From the NCBI RefSeq assembly GCF_001027925.1, contig NZ_LECT01000044.1, positions 248,001 through 312,000 on the forward strand: a stretch of DNA of 64,000 nucleotides. The letters run 5' to 3'. Made by a program: the position numbers and the translations under genes. This document shows positions 19,407 to 28,206 of the stretch, one piece after another; position 1 is the first letter of the stretch; every line of letters starts with the position of its first letter. The stretch is from Rhodopirellula islandica (GTDB taxonomy: Bacteria; Planctomycetota; Planctomycetia; Pirellulales; Pirellulaceae). The notes under the pieces are model-generated. The model did no database searches and was not told where the DNA came from. It was given only the letters and a program-made list of their open reading frames with translations.

Positions 19407-19793
19407 ATGTCCATTCGATGTGTCGTCGTCACCCCCGAACGAACGGAATTGGATCGGGAAGCTGACTTTGTAGCCCTGCCCATGTTCGATGGCGAACTGG
19501 GTGTGCAAGGTGGTCGTGCACCGATGATTGGCCGTCTCGGCTACGGTGTGTTGCGTTTGCAAACGGTCAGCGGACCCGAACGTTATTTCGTCGACGGCGG
19601 TTTCGCCCAAGTCGAAGATGATGTCGTGAACGTTTTGACTAGCCGAGCGATCCCAGTCGATTTGCTCGACAACGACGAAGCCACCAAGACATTGGCGGAA
19701 GCACTGGACATGCCCAGCACCACTCCCGAGCAAGCTCAAATCAAAGACGCCGCTGTGCGTCGAGCTCGCGGGCAACTGCGAGCCAGCCGCTAG
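19407..19793 (+). CDS. atpC: ATP synthase F1 subunit epsilon
   Basis: Rotor subunit that couples and can inhibit the enzyme. 128 residues, with the N-terminal beta sandwich (VVVTPERTELDREADFVALP, GELGVQGGRAPMIGRLGYGVLR, RYFVDGGFAQVEDDVVNVLT) and a shortened C-terminal helical part (residues 88-126). It is the last gene of the operon; a repeat-filled gap follows. Confidence 0.92.
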   Translation: MSIRCVVVTPERTELDREADFVALPMFDGELGVQGGRAPMIGRLGYGVLRLQTVSGPERYFVDGGFAQVEDDVVNVLTSRAIPVDLLDNDEATKTLAEALDMPSTTPEQAQIKDAAVRRARGQLRASR

Positions 19794-20358
19794 GCTTCGC
19801 AAACGCTTCGAATCAGAAACAACATTGACACGGCAGCTTTGGCTGACGTGTTTTTGTTTGCGCCGAGTTGGACTGCTGAATCGTTGATGCCCAACTCGAC
19901 CAGCCTCCCGAGATCGTGGTTGGCACGATTCGGTTCCACTTGGTGGGCGGTGGTTTGCAACCGAGACCTCGGGTTGAAACCCGAGGCTGACAACTGTCAC
20001 CGCTTCGCGGTTGTTGGCTCCCACCCCAACACGCACAACCAGTCGCGGAGCGACGACAGCCGAAAGCCTTGGGTTTTCAACCCAAGGTCATTCGTCGACA
20101 CCCAGGCCCCCAAGTCGCGGAGCGACGGCAGTTGTTTGCCGCTCCGTCGCCAGGCGATCCCCCGTTTCACGTCCCCGTGCGATGGTTTTCGAAACCGATC
20201 AACCACACCCGTTTTCTAGTAAAACGCCACTCCCATCGTTCCTTGTTGAGCCGAACGATGGTGATTGACACGGGCTCCGCCAATCCGATAGCGAGAATGC
20301 TTTCGCAGCACTCCGGTGCAGAAATATGGTTAAACTACCTCCGTCCCCTTTATGCGTG

Positions 20359-20641
20359 CACCTTGTGCCCAGGCTGTGCCTGGGAACACATCGTCTTGGA
20401 GGCTCCTGCCTCCTGTACGCGGCGGGCTAGCAGGCAGAGCCTGCCGTGCATTGCGTTCCCAGGCAGGAGCCTGGGTACGAGCGAGTATCACCTTGTGCCC
20501 AGGCTGTGCCTGGGAACACATCGTCTTGGAGGCTCCTGCCTCCTGTACGCGGCAGGCTAGCAGCAGAGCCTGCGGTGCATGGCGTTCCCAGGCAGGAGCC
20601 TGGGTACAAGCGAGGACCACCTTGTGCCTAAGCTCTGCCTG
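20359..20641. repeat. Tandem array of 130-base hairpin-rich units
   Basis: Two full units (20359-20488 and 20489-20617, periods 130 and 129) and the start of a third (from 20618). Each unit holds several hairpins: CCCAGGC-TGT-GCCTGGG, GGAGGC-TCCT-GCCTCC, and CCCAGGC-AGGA-GCCTGGG, the last followed by GTAC(G/A)AGCGAG. The last hairpin is related to the GTTCCAAGGC hairpins at 6981 and 7038. Confidence 0.88.
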
Positions 20642-20681
20642 GTTGGGCGGTTCACCGGTCCGGGGCCTGACGGCCCCGGCA

Positions 20682-20703
20682 ATGGGTCGGTCGACCGACC
20701 CAT
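20682..20703. repeat. 22-base perfect palindrome
   Basis: ATGGGTCGGTC is followed directly by its reverse complement, with no loop. A second, shorter stem (GGGGCC-TGAC-GGCCCC) lies just before it, from 20662. It may be part of the local repeat family or a binding site for a dimeric protein. Confidence 0.7.
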
Positions 20704-20827
20704 CGGGCCTTGTTGAGTGGAACCAAGGTGAGTGCCGCCATGCAGAGTCCGTCGCTCCGCTGCGATCCGGCCTACGAAGGGTGGAGCTGCTTGTGCCAAT
20801 GTGGGGCGACGTGTCCGGAATGGCGGA

Positions 20828-22168
20828 CTAGCGTTTGGCGAAGGCTCGTTTGAGTTCGTCCAGGCTGGTCAGCCCGCGGGCGACGGTGAGGACGGCTTCG
20901 GATTGGACGGGGCGGAAGCCTTCGGATTTGGCGATCGCGGTCAACTGCCCGGCGTCCTGTGTTTTGCCCAAAGCGGCTTTGAGCTGTGGTCCTGGCGTCA
21001 GCATTTCGTACAGTCCGATGCGACCGTGGTAGCCTCTTGAATTGCAGACGGGGCACGGGGTGATCGGTGCGGGCCGGCCGCTCTCGTCGACTTGCTGTTC
21101 GATCGGTGGCGGGATGAATGGTTTGTAGAGCAACGGCACTCGACCCGCTGGGATCCCAAGTTGAGCGAGCAACTTGGGTGGCGGTTCAAAACCGACTTTG
21201 CAGTTGTCGCACAAGCGACGAACCAGTCTCTGGTGAATCACGCAGCCGATGTTTTCGGCAATCAATTTGCGGCAGTCTGGGTAGCGTCCCACGAACGTCA
21301 GCAAGGCTTGCATGGCACCCTCGGCTGCCATCCGGTGGATGACTTGTCGATCCGCCTCGGCGACTTGTTCGAGGGCGATTTGCAGCGATTCAGGTTGTGG
21401 AGGGTTGGGGAACAACAGCACATCGGGTTCGCGAAGAACCATCCGTTTGACCATCTCCAGTTCGGTTTTCCCGGTGTCGCCTCCGAACAAGTTGGGTGAG
21501 ATATTGATGATCTCAGGGTCGGGTGATTCCGCGGGTTCGAACGATTGGAAGTCGCGGACCAAGCGGTCGGCGGCACTGATGGCGACGTTCCAGAAGGTCG
21601 AGACCCCTTCGCTCTTCTTGGCTGTGATCAAGACGATGTTGCCCGAACCGTTCAATTTCTCTTTGAACTGTTCGATCATTTTGTCCCGCATCCCGAGGTC
21701 GGCCAATTTACTGAATGGCATTTCCTCTGCTTCGAGACGGCAGATCACGCGTTCGCCGGTGGGCACGCCTTGCGATTGGACATTGAATTGGTACTTGTCC
21801 TTGACCAGTTTGACCTGCATGCCGCCCTTTTGGCTGCCGCGACGATCGGCTGGGTTCATCAAGCACAGCTGTTTCAGGGCGTACAGCATCGCGTCGCCGC
21901 TTTCGCGATCCAGCGGCGGGAGTTGTTCCCAGGCCCCGTCGATCTGATAGCGAATCGCACAGGCCGACTTCGAAAAGTCCAGCAACATGTGCGTGGCTCG
22001 AGAGGCGATCGCGTGCGCAATTTGGCCACCAGCGATGGCATTGCCGGCGCCTTGGCGGGTGCTGATCAGCAACGCTTGCAGTTCGTTGTTGTCTTTGACC
22101 CGAGGAACAAATTCAACGGGAGCGACGGTTTGCCAGAGTTGGACTTCGTCGTTGGATTGCTTGGCCAC
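20828..22168 (-). CDS. GspE/PilB-like secretion ATPase with degenerate nucleotide-binding motifs
   Basis: 446 residues with the layout of type II secretion and type IV pilus motor ATPases. The N-terminal half has the IDGAWEQLPPL and DRRGSQKGGMQVKLVKDKYQFNVQSQ-like region (residues 76-135), and the C-terminal zinc site keeps all four cysteines (320, 323, 372, 375), followed by GYHGRIGLYEML. The Walker A position (residues 182-191) reads AKKSEGVSTF where GPTGSGKTTT is expected, and the Walker B region reads EPDVLLFPNP in place of DPDIIMVGEIRD. It should therefore not hydrolyse ATP in the usual way. The GTG start abuts the stop of the PilT-like gene. Confidence 0.85.
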   Translation of the reverse strand: MAKQSNDEVQLWQTVAPVEFVPRVKDNNELQALLISTRQGAGNAIAGGQIAHAIASRATHMLLDFSKSACAIRYQIDGAWEQLPPLDRESGDAMLYALKQLCLMNPADRRGSQKGGMQVKLVKDKYQFNVQSQGVPTGERVICRLEAEEMPFSKLADLGMRDKMIEQFKEKLNGSGNIVLITAKKSEGVSTFWNVAISAADRLVRDFQSFEPAESPDPEIINISPNLFGGDTGKTELEMVKRMVLREPDVLLFPNPPQPESLQIALEQVAEADRQVIHRMAAEGAMQALLTFVGRYPDCRKLIAENIGCVIHQRLVRRLCDNCKVGFEPPPKLLAQLGIPAGRVPLLYKPFIPPPIEQQVDESGRPAPITPCPVCNSRGYHGRIGLYEMLTPGPQLKAALGKTQDAGQLTAIAKSEGFRPVQSEAVLTVARGLTSLDELKRAFAKR

Positions 22169-23371
22169 TTACAGGATTCCTGGTGCTTTCACGTCGATTC
22201 CCTTGAGCGCCATCTTCAGCGCGTCCTTGTTCGGTGCGACTGCGAACGCGGTCGGCCGATCAATCAATTCGTCGTCGATCAATTTTTTCAAACTCATGGT
22301 GAAGTCTTGCATGCCGTCTTCGGCACCGATGCGAATGGCATCGGGTAGTTTGCTGTCTTGGCCTTCGAGGACCAGTTTGCGAATCATCGGCGAGAACGTC
22401 ATCACTTCACAGGTGGGCACACGTGAGACGCCGGGCTTGATGCTCCGGAGCAGTTTCTGAGCGACGATGCCTTTCATGTTGAAGGCGATGGCGCTGCGGA
22501 TTGCGTTGTGCATTTCTTCGGGGAACAAGTCCAGGATCCGGCCGATGCAGGTCGACGCACTCGCGGCGTGGATCGTTCCGAAGACCAAGTGACCGGTTTC
22601 GGCGGCGTGAATCGCGGTCATGAACGTTTCTTCGTCGCGAAGCTCACCCACCAGAATGATGTCGGGGTCTTCCCGCACAGCGTGCTTCATTCCAACTGAA
22701 AAGTTGACCACGTCTTGGCCGACTTCTCGTTGGTTGATCAGCGATTTGTCTTCCGTGAAAATGAATTCGATCGGGTCTTCGAGCGTCAGAATGTGTTTGC
22801 GGTAGATGCTGTTGATGTAGTTCAGCATCGAACCGATCGTCGTGCTTTTTCCCGAACCGGTGACCCCAGCGAGCAGGACCATGCCCTGGTCATAGTGGCA
22901 CAGGTTTTCGATGGAATCAGGAAGGAACAGACCGCGAAAATCGGGGATGAAGTTGCTGATCCGACGGGCGACCAGGCCGATGTTGCCCAGCGATTTCAGC
23001 ATGTTGATCCGGAACCGCCAGCGGACCCCGTCGACGTCGATTTGGTACGAAAAGTCAGCCCCGCCTTCTTCTTCGAAGATGACCAGGTTGCGCTCATCCA
23101 TCATCGGGAGCAGCAATCGCACCATTTCTTCGGCTTCGATGGGTCCCCGGTTGAGCGGTTTGAGTTCACCACCGACCCGGACCAAGGGAGGCTGGCCGAC
23201 TTTCAAGTGGAGGTCGGAACCCTCGAGTTTGACCAGGGCCCGGAAGATTTTGTCGACTTCCAGTTCCTTCTTTTCCTGGAGCAAACTGCTTTTCAGCCGC
23301 GCTGCAACCGCATCGGGTGACATATCGCGGGGGGGGCCTGCGGGAACGGATTTCGCTGCGCCGTGTGCCAT
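22169..23371 (-). CDS. PilT-like twitching-motility ATPase
   Basis: A hexameric retraction motor family for type IV pili. 400 residues, slightly longer than typical PilT because of a 38-residue N-terminal extension. Intact motifs: GVTGSGKSTT near residue 169, LEDPIEFIF (Asp box), DPDIILVGELRD (Walker B, about 236-246), and the His box ETGHLVFGTIHAASA. The arginine fingers sit in FRINMLKSLGN. It is the upstream gene of a pair with the degenerate GspE-like protein; no pilin or other pilus gene is in the window. Confidence 0.9.
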   Translation of the reverse strand: MAHGAAKSVPAGPPRDMSPDAVAARLKSSLLQEKKELEVDKIFRALVKLEGSDLHLKVGQPPLVRVGGELKPLNRGPIEAEEMVRLLLPMMDERNLVIFEEEGGADFSYQIDVDGVRWRFRINMLKSLGNIGLVARRISNFIPDFRGLFLPDSIENLCHYDQGMVLLAGVTGSGKSTTIGSMLNYINSIYRKHILTLEDPIEFIFTEDKSLINQREVGQDVVNFSVGMKHAVREDPDIILVGELRDEETFMTAIHAAETGHLVFGTIHAASASTCIGRILDLFPEEMHNAIRSAIAFNMKGIVAQKLLRSIKPGVSRVPTCEVMTFSPMIRKLVLEGQDSKLPDAIRIGAEDGMQDFTMSLKKLIDDELIDRPTAFAVAPNKDALKMALKGIDVKAPGIL

Positions 23372-23632
23372 ACGTTTGTTCTCGCGTGACCGGGGAATGT
23401 CCGCCCGATCGGCGAAATCTCCCGTGAATCGGAGGAAGGAGGAAAAGAATCTTCAGGTGGAGCTCAGGCCCTAGCTTAGTCGATCGAGGCCAATTGTCGA
23501 AAGACAAGCCAGATGTTTGTAGGATGTCCCTGGGTGGTTTTCCACTGGGCCCCGGTGGATCTCCCCTGCGTCCCGTGCTTGCGTCTTCTGACACGCTTCC
23601 TCTTCCCTCGTCTTTCTCAAGGCAAGCCTTCG

Positions 23633-24904
23633 ATGCTGACCGCCAATTTAATCCGGATCAAGCGGGATGGAGGGGTGCTGGACGCTGACCAGTGGCGTTT
23701 TTTGATCGAGGGCTACTGCGACGGCCAAGTCACCGATTACCAGATGTCAGCCCTGGCGATGGCAATCTACTTTCGCGGATTGACCCGACGTGAAACGGCG
23801 GAGTTGACCCGCTGCATGGTCGACAGTGGTGAACGCTTGCCTCGCGTGAACGATCGTCCCCGCGTCGATAAACACAGCACCGGAGGACTGGGCGACAAGG
23901 TTTCGCTGATCCTGGCTCCGCTGCTGGCGTGTTGCGACGTGGATGTGCCGATGATCAGTGGTCGCGGACTGGGGCGAACCGGCGGGACGCTCGACAAATT
24001 GGAAGCCATCGAGGGTTACGAGACTCAACTGACGATCGACCAATCCAGCCGAGTCCTGAAAGACGTGGGATGCTTCATCGTGGGAGCGACCGAGTCCATC
24101 GCCCCGGCGGACCGTCGGTTGTATGGGCTGCGCGATGTGACTGGGACGGTCGAATCCGTGGGGCTGATCACGGCCAGCATCCTCAGCAAAAAGCTGGCCG
24201 CAAGCTTGGATGCGTTGGTGATGGATGTGAAAGTCGGGTCGGCAGGGTTCATGCCGACAATCGAGCAGGCGTCGGAGTTGGCGGAATGCTTGCAGGAGGT
24301 GGGTGCGGAATCTGGGCTGCCCACCCTTCCCCTTTTGTCCGACATGGATCAACCGCTCGGACGCGCCATCGGAAACGCGATCGAGGTCAACGAGTCGCTC
24401 GATGTGCTCGGTGGTGGTGGACCGAAAGAGGTGCGAGCGTTGACGTTACGATTGTCAGCGGAACTGTTAGTGGCAACGAAGCAGGCCAGCGATTTGCGAG
24501 CGGCTGAGAAATTGCTCGCCAGCAAGCTGGATTCGGGCGACGCGATGCAGCGGTTTGAACAAATGGTGCATGAACAAGGCGGCAAGCTTTCCGGGCATCT
24601 GCCGCTGGGGCGGCGAAGCGAACACGTGGCCGAACGATCCGGTTGGGTCGAATCGATCGACTGTCCCGCGATCGGTGACGCGATCATTGCGATGGGAGGA
24701 GGCCGACGTCAAACGACCGACTCAGTGGACCCTTCCGTGGGAATCGACCTGCACGTTCGCATCGGCGATCGTGTCGAAGCCGGCCAGCCCTTGTGGACGG
24801 TGCATGAAGGTCCGAAGCCCTGCCCGCCCATCACGCCGGTTCAGTTGTCGGAAACAAACGTCCCTGCTCGGCCGTTGATTCTTCCGCTCAGCCGCAATGA
24901 TTGA
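23633..24904 (+). CDS. deoA: Pyrimidine-nucleoside (thymidine) phosphorylase
   Basis: Splits thymidine or uridine into base and sugar 1-phosphate. 423 residues from the ATG at 23633; the frame is open upstream but not family-like. Signature SGRGLGRTGGTLDKLEAI near residue 104, phosphate-binding DKHSTGGLGDKVSL, and VDVKVGSAGFM are present. The broad-specificity Pdp type cannot be excluded. It ends 15 bases from the convergent TPR gene. It adds to the pyrimidine theme of upp and pyrC, though it is far away. Confidence 0.88.
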   Translation: MLTANLIRIKRDGGVLDADQWRFLIEGYCDGQVTDYQMSALAMAIYFRGLTRRETAELTRCMVDSGERLPRVNDRPRVDKHSTGGLGDKVSLILAPLLACCDVDVPMISGRGLGRTGGTLDKLEAIEGYETQLTIDQSSRVLKDVGCFIVGATESIAPADRRLYGLRDVTGTVESVGLITASILSKKLAASLDALVMDVKVGSAGFMPTIEQASELAECLQEVGAESGLPTLPLLSDMDQPLGRAIGNAIEVNESLDVLGGGGPKEVRALTLRLSAELLVATKQASDLRAAEKLLASKLDSGDAMQRFEQMVHEQGGKLSGHLPLGRRSEHVAERSGWVESIDCPAIGDAIIAMGGGRRQTTDSVDPSVGIDLHVRIGDRVEAGQPLWTVHEGPKPCPPITPVQLSETNVPARPLILPLSRND

Positions 24905-24919
24905 ATGCGATGGCGATTG

Positions 24920-26242
24920 TCAGTTGCTGTATCGGGCGGCTTGTTCGAAGTTGCCGGAGTTTTCGTAGAACTGCTGGTAACCACGTCGCACGCGAGGCGA
25001 TCGGGGTTGCAAGGAGGCGGCCAAGTCCAACCAAGGTTTCGCGTCATCCCATTTGAAACGCAGGTAGGTTTCCGCCAACTGCATGTAAAACTCGGGATCG
25101 GGTGGGCGATTGCCTCGCTTTCGTTCGGCTTCCAAGAGCTGGTTCAGTTGACGGCGGGCCTTCAAGTACTTGTTGATCCAGTCGTTGGCCTGAGACACGT
25201 TTCCGCGAAGCGTTTCGCCGGTGGCCATCAAGTAGTTCAGCGAGATGTCATCGGGGAATCGACCCAGAATCGGTTTCAGTGTCTCCAAGATTTGATCGCC
25301 CTGTCCGTGCAAGGCATGCATGTTGGCCAGCGAGTAACGAATCGCGAAATCGTCTTCAAAGTTTTCGAGCAAACCTTTGAATTGGTCTTCGGCCTCCTCG
25401 ATGCGTCCTTGTTCTTGCAAGATCAACGCGCGAATGAATTGGGACGCATGCAGTTGTTCTCCATTGATCGAAACGCGATCGCCGGCAGGGACGTGCGGTG
25501 AAAGCGTTGCGATCACCGATTCAAAACCAGCCAAGGCGGCGTCAAAGTTTCGCTGAGCGTACTGGTGCTGAGCCAACTCGAAACGGGCGGTCACGTGTTC
25601 GGGATTCTTTCGGATCGCGTCTCGGAGACGTTTGTCGGCTTGTTCGACGTCTTCGCGGTTCTGGGCGATCAGCGACGCGATCACATCTGCTGAGGCATCC
25701 TGGGGATCCCGTTGTTGCCAAGCCCGCGTGACCTTCGCGGCATCGGCCTCGTTTCCACGTACGATGTATCCCATTGCGATGGCAGCGAAGTCATCCGGTG
25801 TGAGGTCAGGGGCGTCATATCGTTGGGCTCGCGAATCCAGATTCCCGCTCTGCCATTTCAGTCGGGACTTCATCGCGGCGGCGACCGCTGGGTCCGCGCC
25901 GATGTTCTCGGCGGCAACGATCGCCGCCATCGCTCGGTCGTCGTATCCTTGCTGTGCCAGAATGTTCGCGTTTGCCAAGGTGACGCTGGCGGTCGATGCC
26001 CACCAACGTTCAGCGGACTCGAGCGACCTGGTCGCGGCGGCATAGTTGGTGTTGCGAAGATGGGTTTCGTAGCGATGCCAGTGCAATCGAGAAGGCAACA
26101 TCAACGCGATCAGCAAACCCGCCATGCAGGCGGCGATCGTGAAAAGGATTGGTTTGCGAGACCGTGTCGATGAAGAAGGCGCGACCGATGCAGCGGATGG
26201 CGGAGTCGTTGGTCGGCGGCGATTGTGTTTGGAGGAGCTCAT
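24920..26242 (-). CDS. Membrane-anchored tetratricopeptide-repeat protein
   Basis: 440 residues with one N-terminal membrane helix (about 31-50, ILFTIAACMAGLLIALML) after a basic Ser/Pro-rich cytoplasmic tail. The rest is a run of TPR-like helical pairs (for example AAATRSLESAERWW, DDRAMAAIVAAENIGADP, QADKRLRDAIRKNPEHVTARFELAQHQYAQRNFDAALAGF near 220). It overlaps the FG-GAP lipoprotein gene by four bases (ATGA), so the two are translationally coupled. A scaffold role in the periplasm is likely; partners are unknown. Confidence 0.85.
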   Translation of the reverse strand: MSSSKHNRRRPTTPPSAASVAPSSSTRSRKPILFTIAACMAGLLIALMLPSRLHWHRYETHLRNTNYAAATRSLESAERWWASTASVTLANANILAQQGYDDRAMAAIVAAENIGADPAVAAAMKSRLKWQSGNLDSRAQRYDAPDLTPDDFAAIAMGYIVRGNEADAAKVTRAWQQRDPQDASADVIASLIAQNREDVEQADKRLRDAIRKNPEHVTARFELAQHQYAQRNFDAALAGFESVIATLSPHVPAGDRVSINGEQLHASQFIRALILQEQGRIEEAEDQFKGLLENFEDDFAIRYSLANMHALHGQGDQILETLKPILGRFPDDISLNYLMATGETLRGNVSQANDWINKYLKARRQLNQLLEAERKRGNRPPDPEFYMQLAETYLRFKWDDAKPWLDLAASLQPRSPRVRRGYQQFYENSGNFEQAARYSN

Positions 26243-27882
26243 TCGTTGGGCTCCTTCGTTGCATCGCCGCGGTTGATCCAGACGACGAGAGGCTGAGTCA
26301 CATCAAACGCCATCACCGATTGGGGCACCAACAGATCATCGTGACCATCGCCATTCCAGTCGATGACTTCCAACGTTGCAGCTTGGCAGCGATTCATTTC
26401 GAGGGTGTGGCGTTGGAACGTGAAGCTTGAATCCTTCGAAGCCTGGCCCCTGTTTTCGAACCACACCAATCCATCAAACGAGTCCGCGGGGTAGCGTGCG
26501 ATCTCTTGGTTGCCCAGCCACGACGTGGCTGCAATGTCCAGGTCACCGTCATGGTCGAAGTCGCCGGTCGCGGCGTGGTAGCAACCTGGCATGGTTGCCA
26601 CCTCGTGGCGTGTCAGCGGGAAGGAACCTTTGTTTTCGAGCCACCAAATGCCGTGATAGGGTTTCGCCAACGAATCATCAAACGTGTCGCCGTTGGTTGC
26701 CAAAATATCCCAGTCACCGTCTTGATCGAAGTCGACGATTTCCATGCTGCTCGAACCGTAGGCCGGGTTGGGTGCTTGATGCAGCACGATGGTTTCGTAG
26801 GTTCCGTCGCCTTTGTTGCGGTGAAACTGGATCGCTTCGTAGTGCTGTGTCAGGAGCGTGAGGAAGTCTTGCTTGCCATCCTGATCGAAGTCCAAGACTT
26901 CAATCGTGATGATGCCCGGTCGTTCGTCCAGAGTTCGCCACTCAAACTGCGGAATGCCTGTTTGGGCATCGATGCCTTGGTTCAAACCGAGGTGCAGGCC
27001 GCCTTCGAAGTGCAAGCCAAAGTCGCCGACCAAGATGTCTTGGTCCCCATCGTCGTCGTAGTCGATCGGCCGCACATCGGCGACACGCGACATGGCCAGT
27101 CGCAACGGGATTCGTTCGTAGTTCAGTTCGGACATGATGCCCGAATGGGAGTTGCCGGCGTCAGCTTGGACCGGTCTCAACCACCACACGTTGCCTTCGT
27201 GTTCGGTTTGTGGGTTGTGAGTTCCCAGGTCGGCCACCAGGAAATCTCGTTGCCCATCGCCGTCCAAATCGGATTCCGCCACGTGGGATGCATGAGCAAC
27301 GGAAGCGAGCTGTTCCACTTTGATTTGCTCGATGCTTGGTTGCTTCGCCACGAATTTCGCGACGGTGCCGGTCCACATGTCGGTGAGTGCCAGCACCGGG
27401 TTTTGATCCTGGTCTGGCAACCTCAAGAGGCTAGAAACGGCGCTGATGGCTGGCTTCCCCGGCCACTCGATGACGTGTCGTTCGAAGCGGTTGTCCAGCG
27501 TTCGCTTTGGAAGCGGCATGTCCCATTTTTGCGGCGATGAATCACGGTAGTACGCCAAGGTGGCGTCACGATCCGTCGGCACCAAATCGTCACGCAAGGA
27601 TTCTCGGTACAGTCGAAACCCTTGGTCGACTTCTTCTTCCCAGCGATCCCATTCAAAGATCCCAGGGTCGGGCGACGCGTGGCAGTCACCGCAAAATGCC
27701 CGGATCGATTCCGGATCGGTTGGCCGAGCATGGGTGGGGGTGGCGATCAGGCGATCGACGAGCTGTGGCTCAACACTGTCACCGGTGTCGCAACCCGCCA
27801 ATCCGAAAACCGCGGCGGAGGACAACGCCACGAGGAGATGGGTTGGCAGCAAACGACAGAAAGGATGAGGAACGGGTGGCAT
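26239..27882 (-). CDS. FG-GAP/VCBS-repeat lipoprotein with a CxxCH motif
   Basis: 547 residues. The N-terminus is a lipoprotein signal, with lipobox LAGC placing the lipid on Cys31. A single CGDCH (residues 64-68) is a possible c-type haem site, followed by a short domain ending at YYRDSSPQKW. The rest is a beta propeller of FG-GAP-like repeats with calcium-binding DxDxDG loops, such as DLDGDGQRDFLVADLG, DYDDDGDQDILVGDFG, DFDQDGDWDILATNGD and DFDHDGDLDIAATSW. This layout recurs in planctomycetes; function is not known. It is the first gene of a coupled pair with the TPR protein. Confidence 0.87.
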   Translation of the reverse strand: MPPVPHPFCRLLPTHLLVALSSAAVFGLAGCDTGDSVEPQLVDRLIATPTHARPTDPESIRAFCGDCHASPDPGIFEWDRWEEEVDQGFRLYRESLRDDLVPTDRDATLAYYRDSSPQKWDMPLPKRTLDNRFERHVIEWPGKPAISAVSSLLRLPDQDQNPVLALTDMWTGTVAKFVAKQPSIEQIKVEQLASVAHASHVAESDLDGDGQRDFLVADLGTHNPQTEHEGNVWWLRPVQADAGNSHSGIMSELNYERIPLRLAMSRVADVRPIDYDDDGDQDILVGDFGLHFEGGLHLGLNQGIDAQTGIPQFEWRTLDERPGIITIEVLDFDQDGKQDFLTLLTQHYEAIQFHRNKGDGTYETIVLHQAPNPAYGSSSMEIVDFDQDGDWDILATNGDTFDDSLAKPYHGIWWLENKGSFPLTRHEVATMPGCYHAATGDFDHDGDLDIAATSWLGNQEIARYPADSFDGLVWFENRGQASKDSSFTFQRHTLEMNRCQAATLEVIDWNGDGHDDLLVPQSVMAFDVTQPLVVWINRGDATKEPNE

Positions 27883-28206
27883 GGATTGAGCGAGGTCCGT
27901 GAAACGGCTGATTCAAATGGCAACAAAGCAGACCGCTCATCTTAACGTGGCCTGGCAGGCAGTTGATTGAATCCGGTTGGAAGATTGAGCGATCAGCCGA
28001 TGGGCGATAGCTCACGGTTACCAGAAACGAACCGGATGCCATCGCGTTCCGGCTGACTATATCAACAGTCTGCTCAGGGGAACTGAGAGCCACGGATTTC
28101 GATCCGCATTGGGTTTCGCATGACGAACGTCCGGTTGTGCACGGAAACCGCGGTGATCTCGAATCGGCTAAAGTGGGCCTCTCCTTCGTTCCCTTTGAGA
28201 AACGCC
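27883..28206. other. Divergent promoter region, FG-GAP gene and sulfatase
   Basis: 324 bases without a supported gene. The sulfatase frame is open from 28120, but the residues before 28207 are not like a signal peptide. No sigma-54 or strong sigma-70 match is seen. Confidence 0.5.

Larger units (their letters stand above)
19794..20827. other. 1-kb repeat-filled gap between atpC and the GspE-like gene
   Basis: No credible gene is found in any frame. Small perfect hairpins occur at 19967-19986 (CCTCGGGTT stem) and 20067-20087 (CCTTGGGTT stem), and a GTCGCGGAGCGAC box appears at 20042-20054 and 20114-20126. A tandem array fills 20359-20641 and a perfect palindrome lies at 20682-20703. The flanking genes converge here, so the gap is a sink for repeats and not a promoter region. 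Confidence 0.75.

Noticed and set aside
20359-20641. A CRISPR array
   Set aside because: The repeats are about 130 bases, nearly identical along their full length, with no unique spacers and no cas genes nearby.
19794-20827. Small open frames with repeated PGSCLGT- or RQEPGYE-like peptides
   Set aside because: They are translations of the DNA repeats in several frames, so the similarity reflects the repeat and not a protein.
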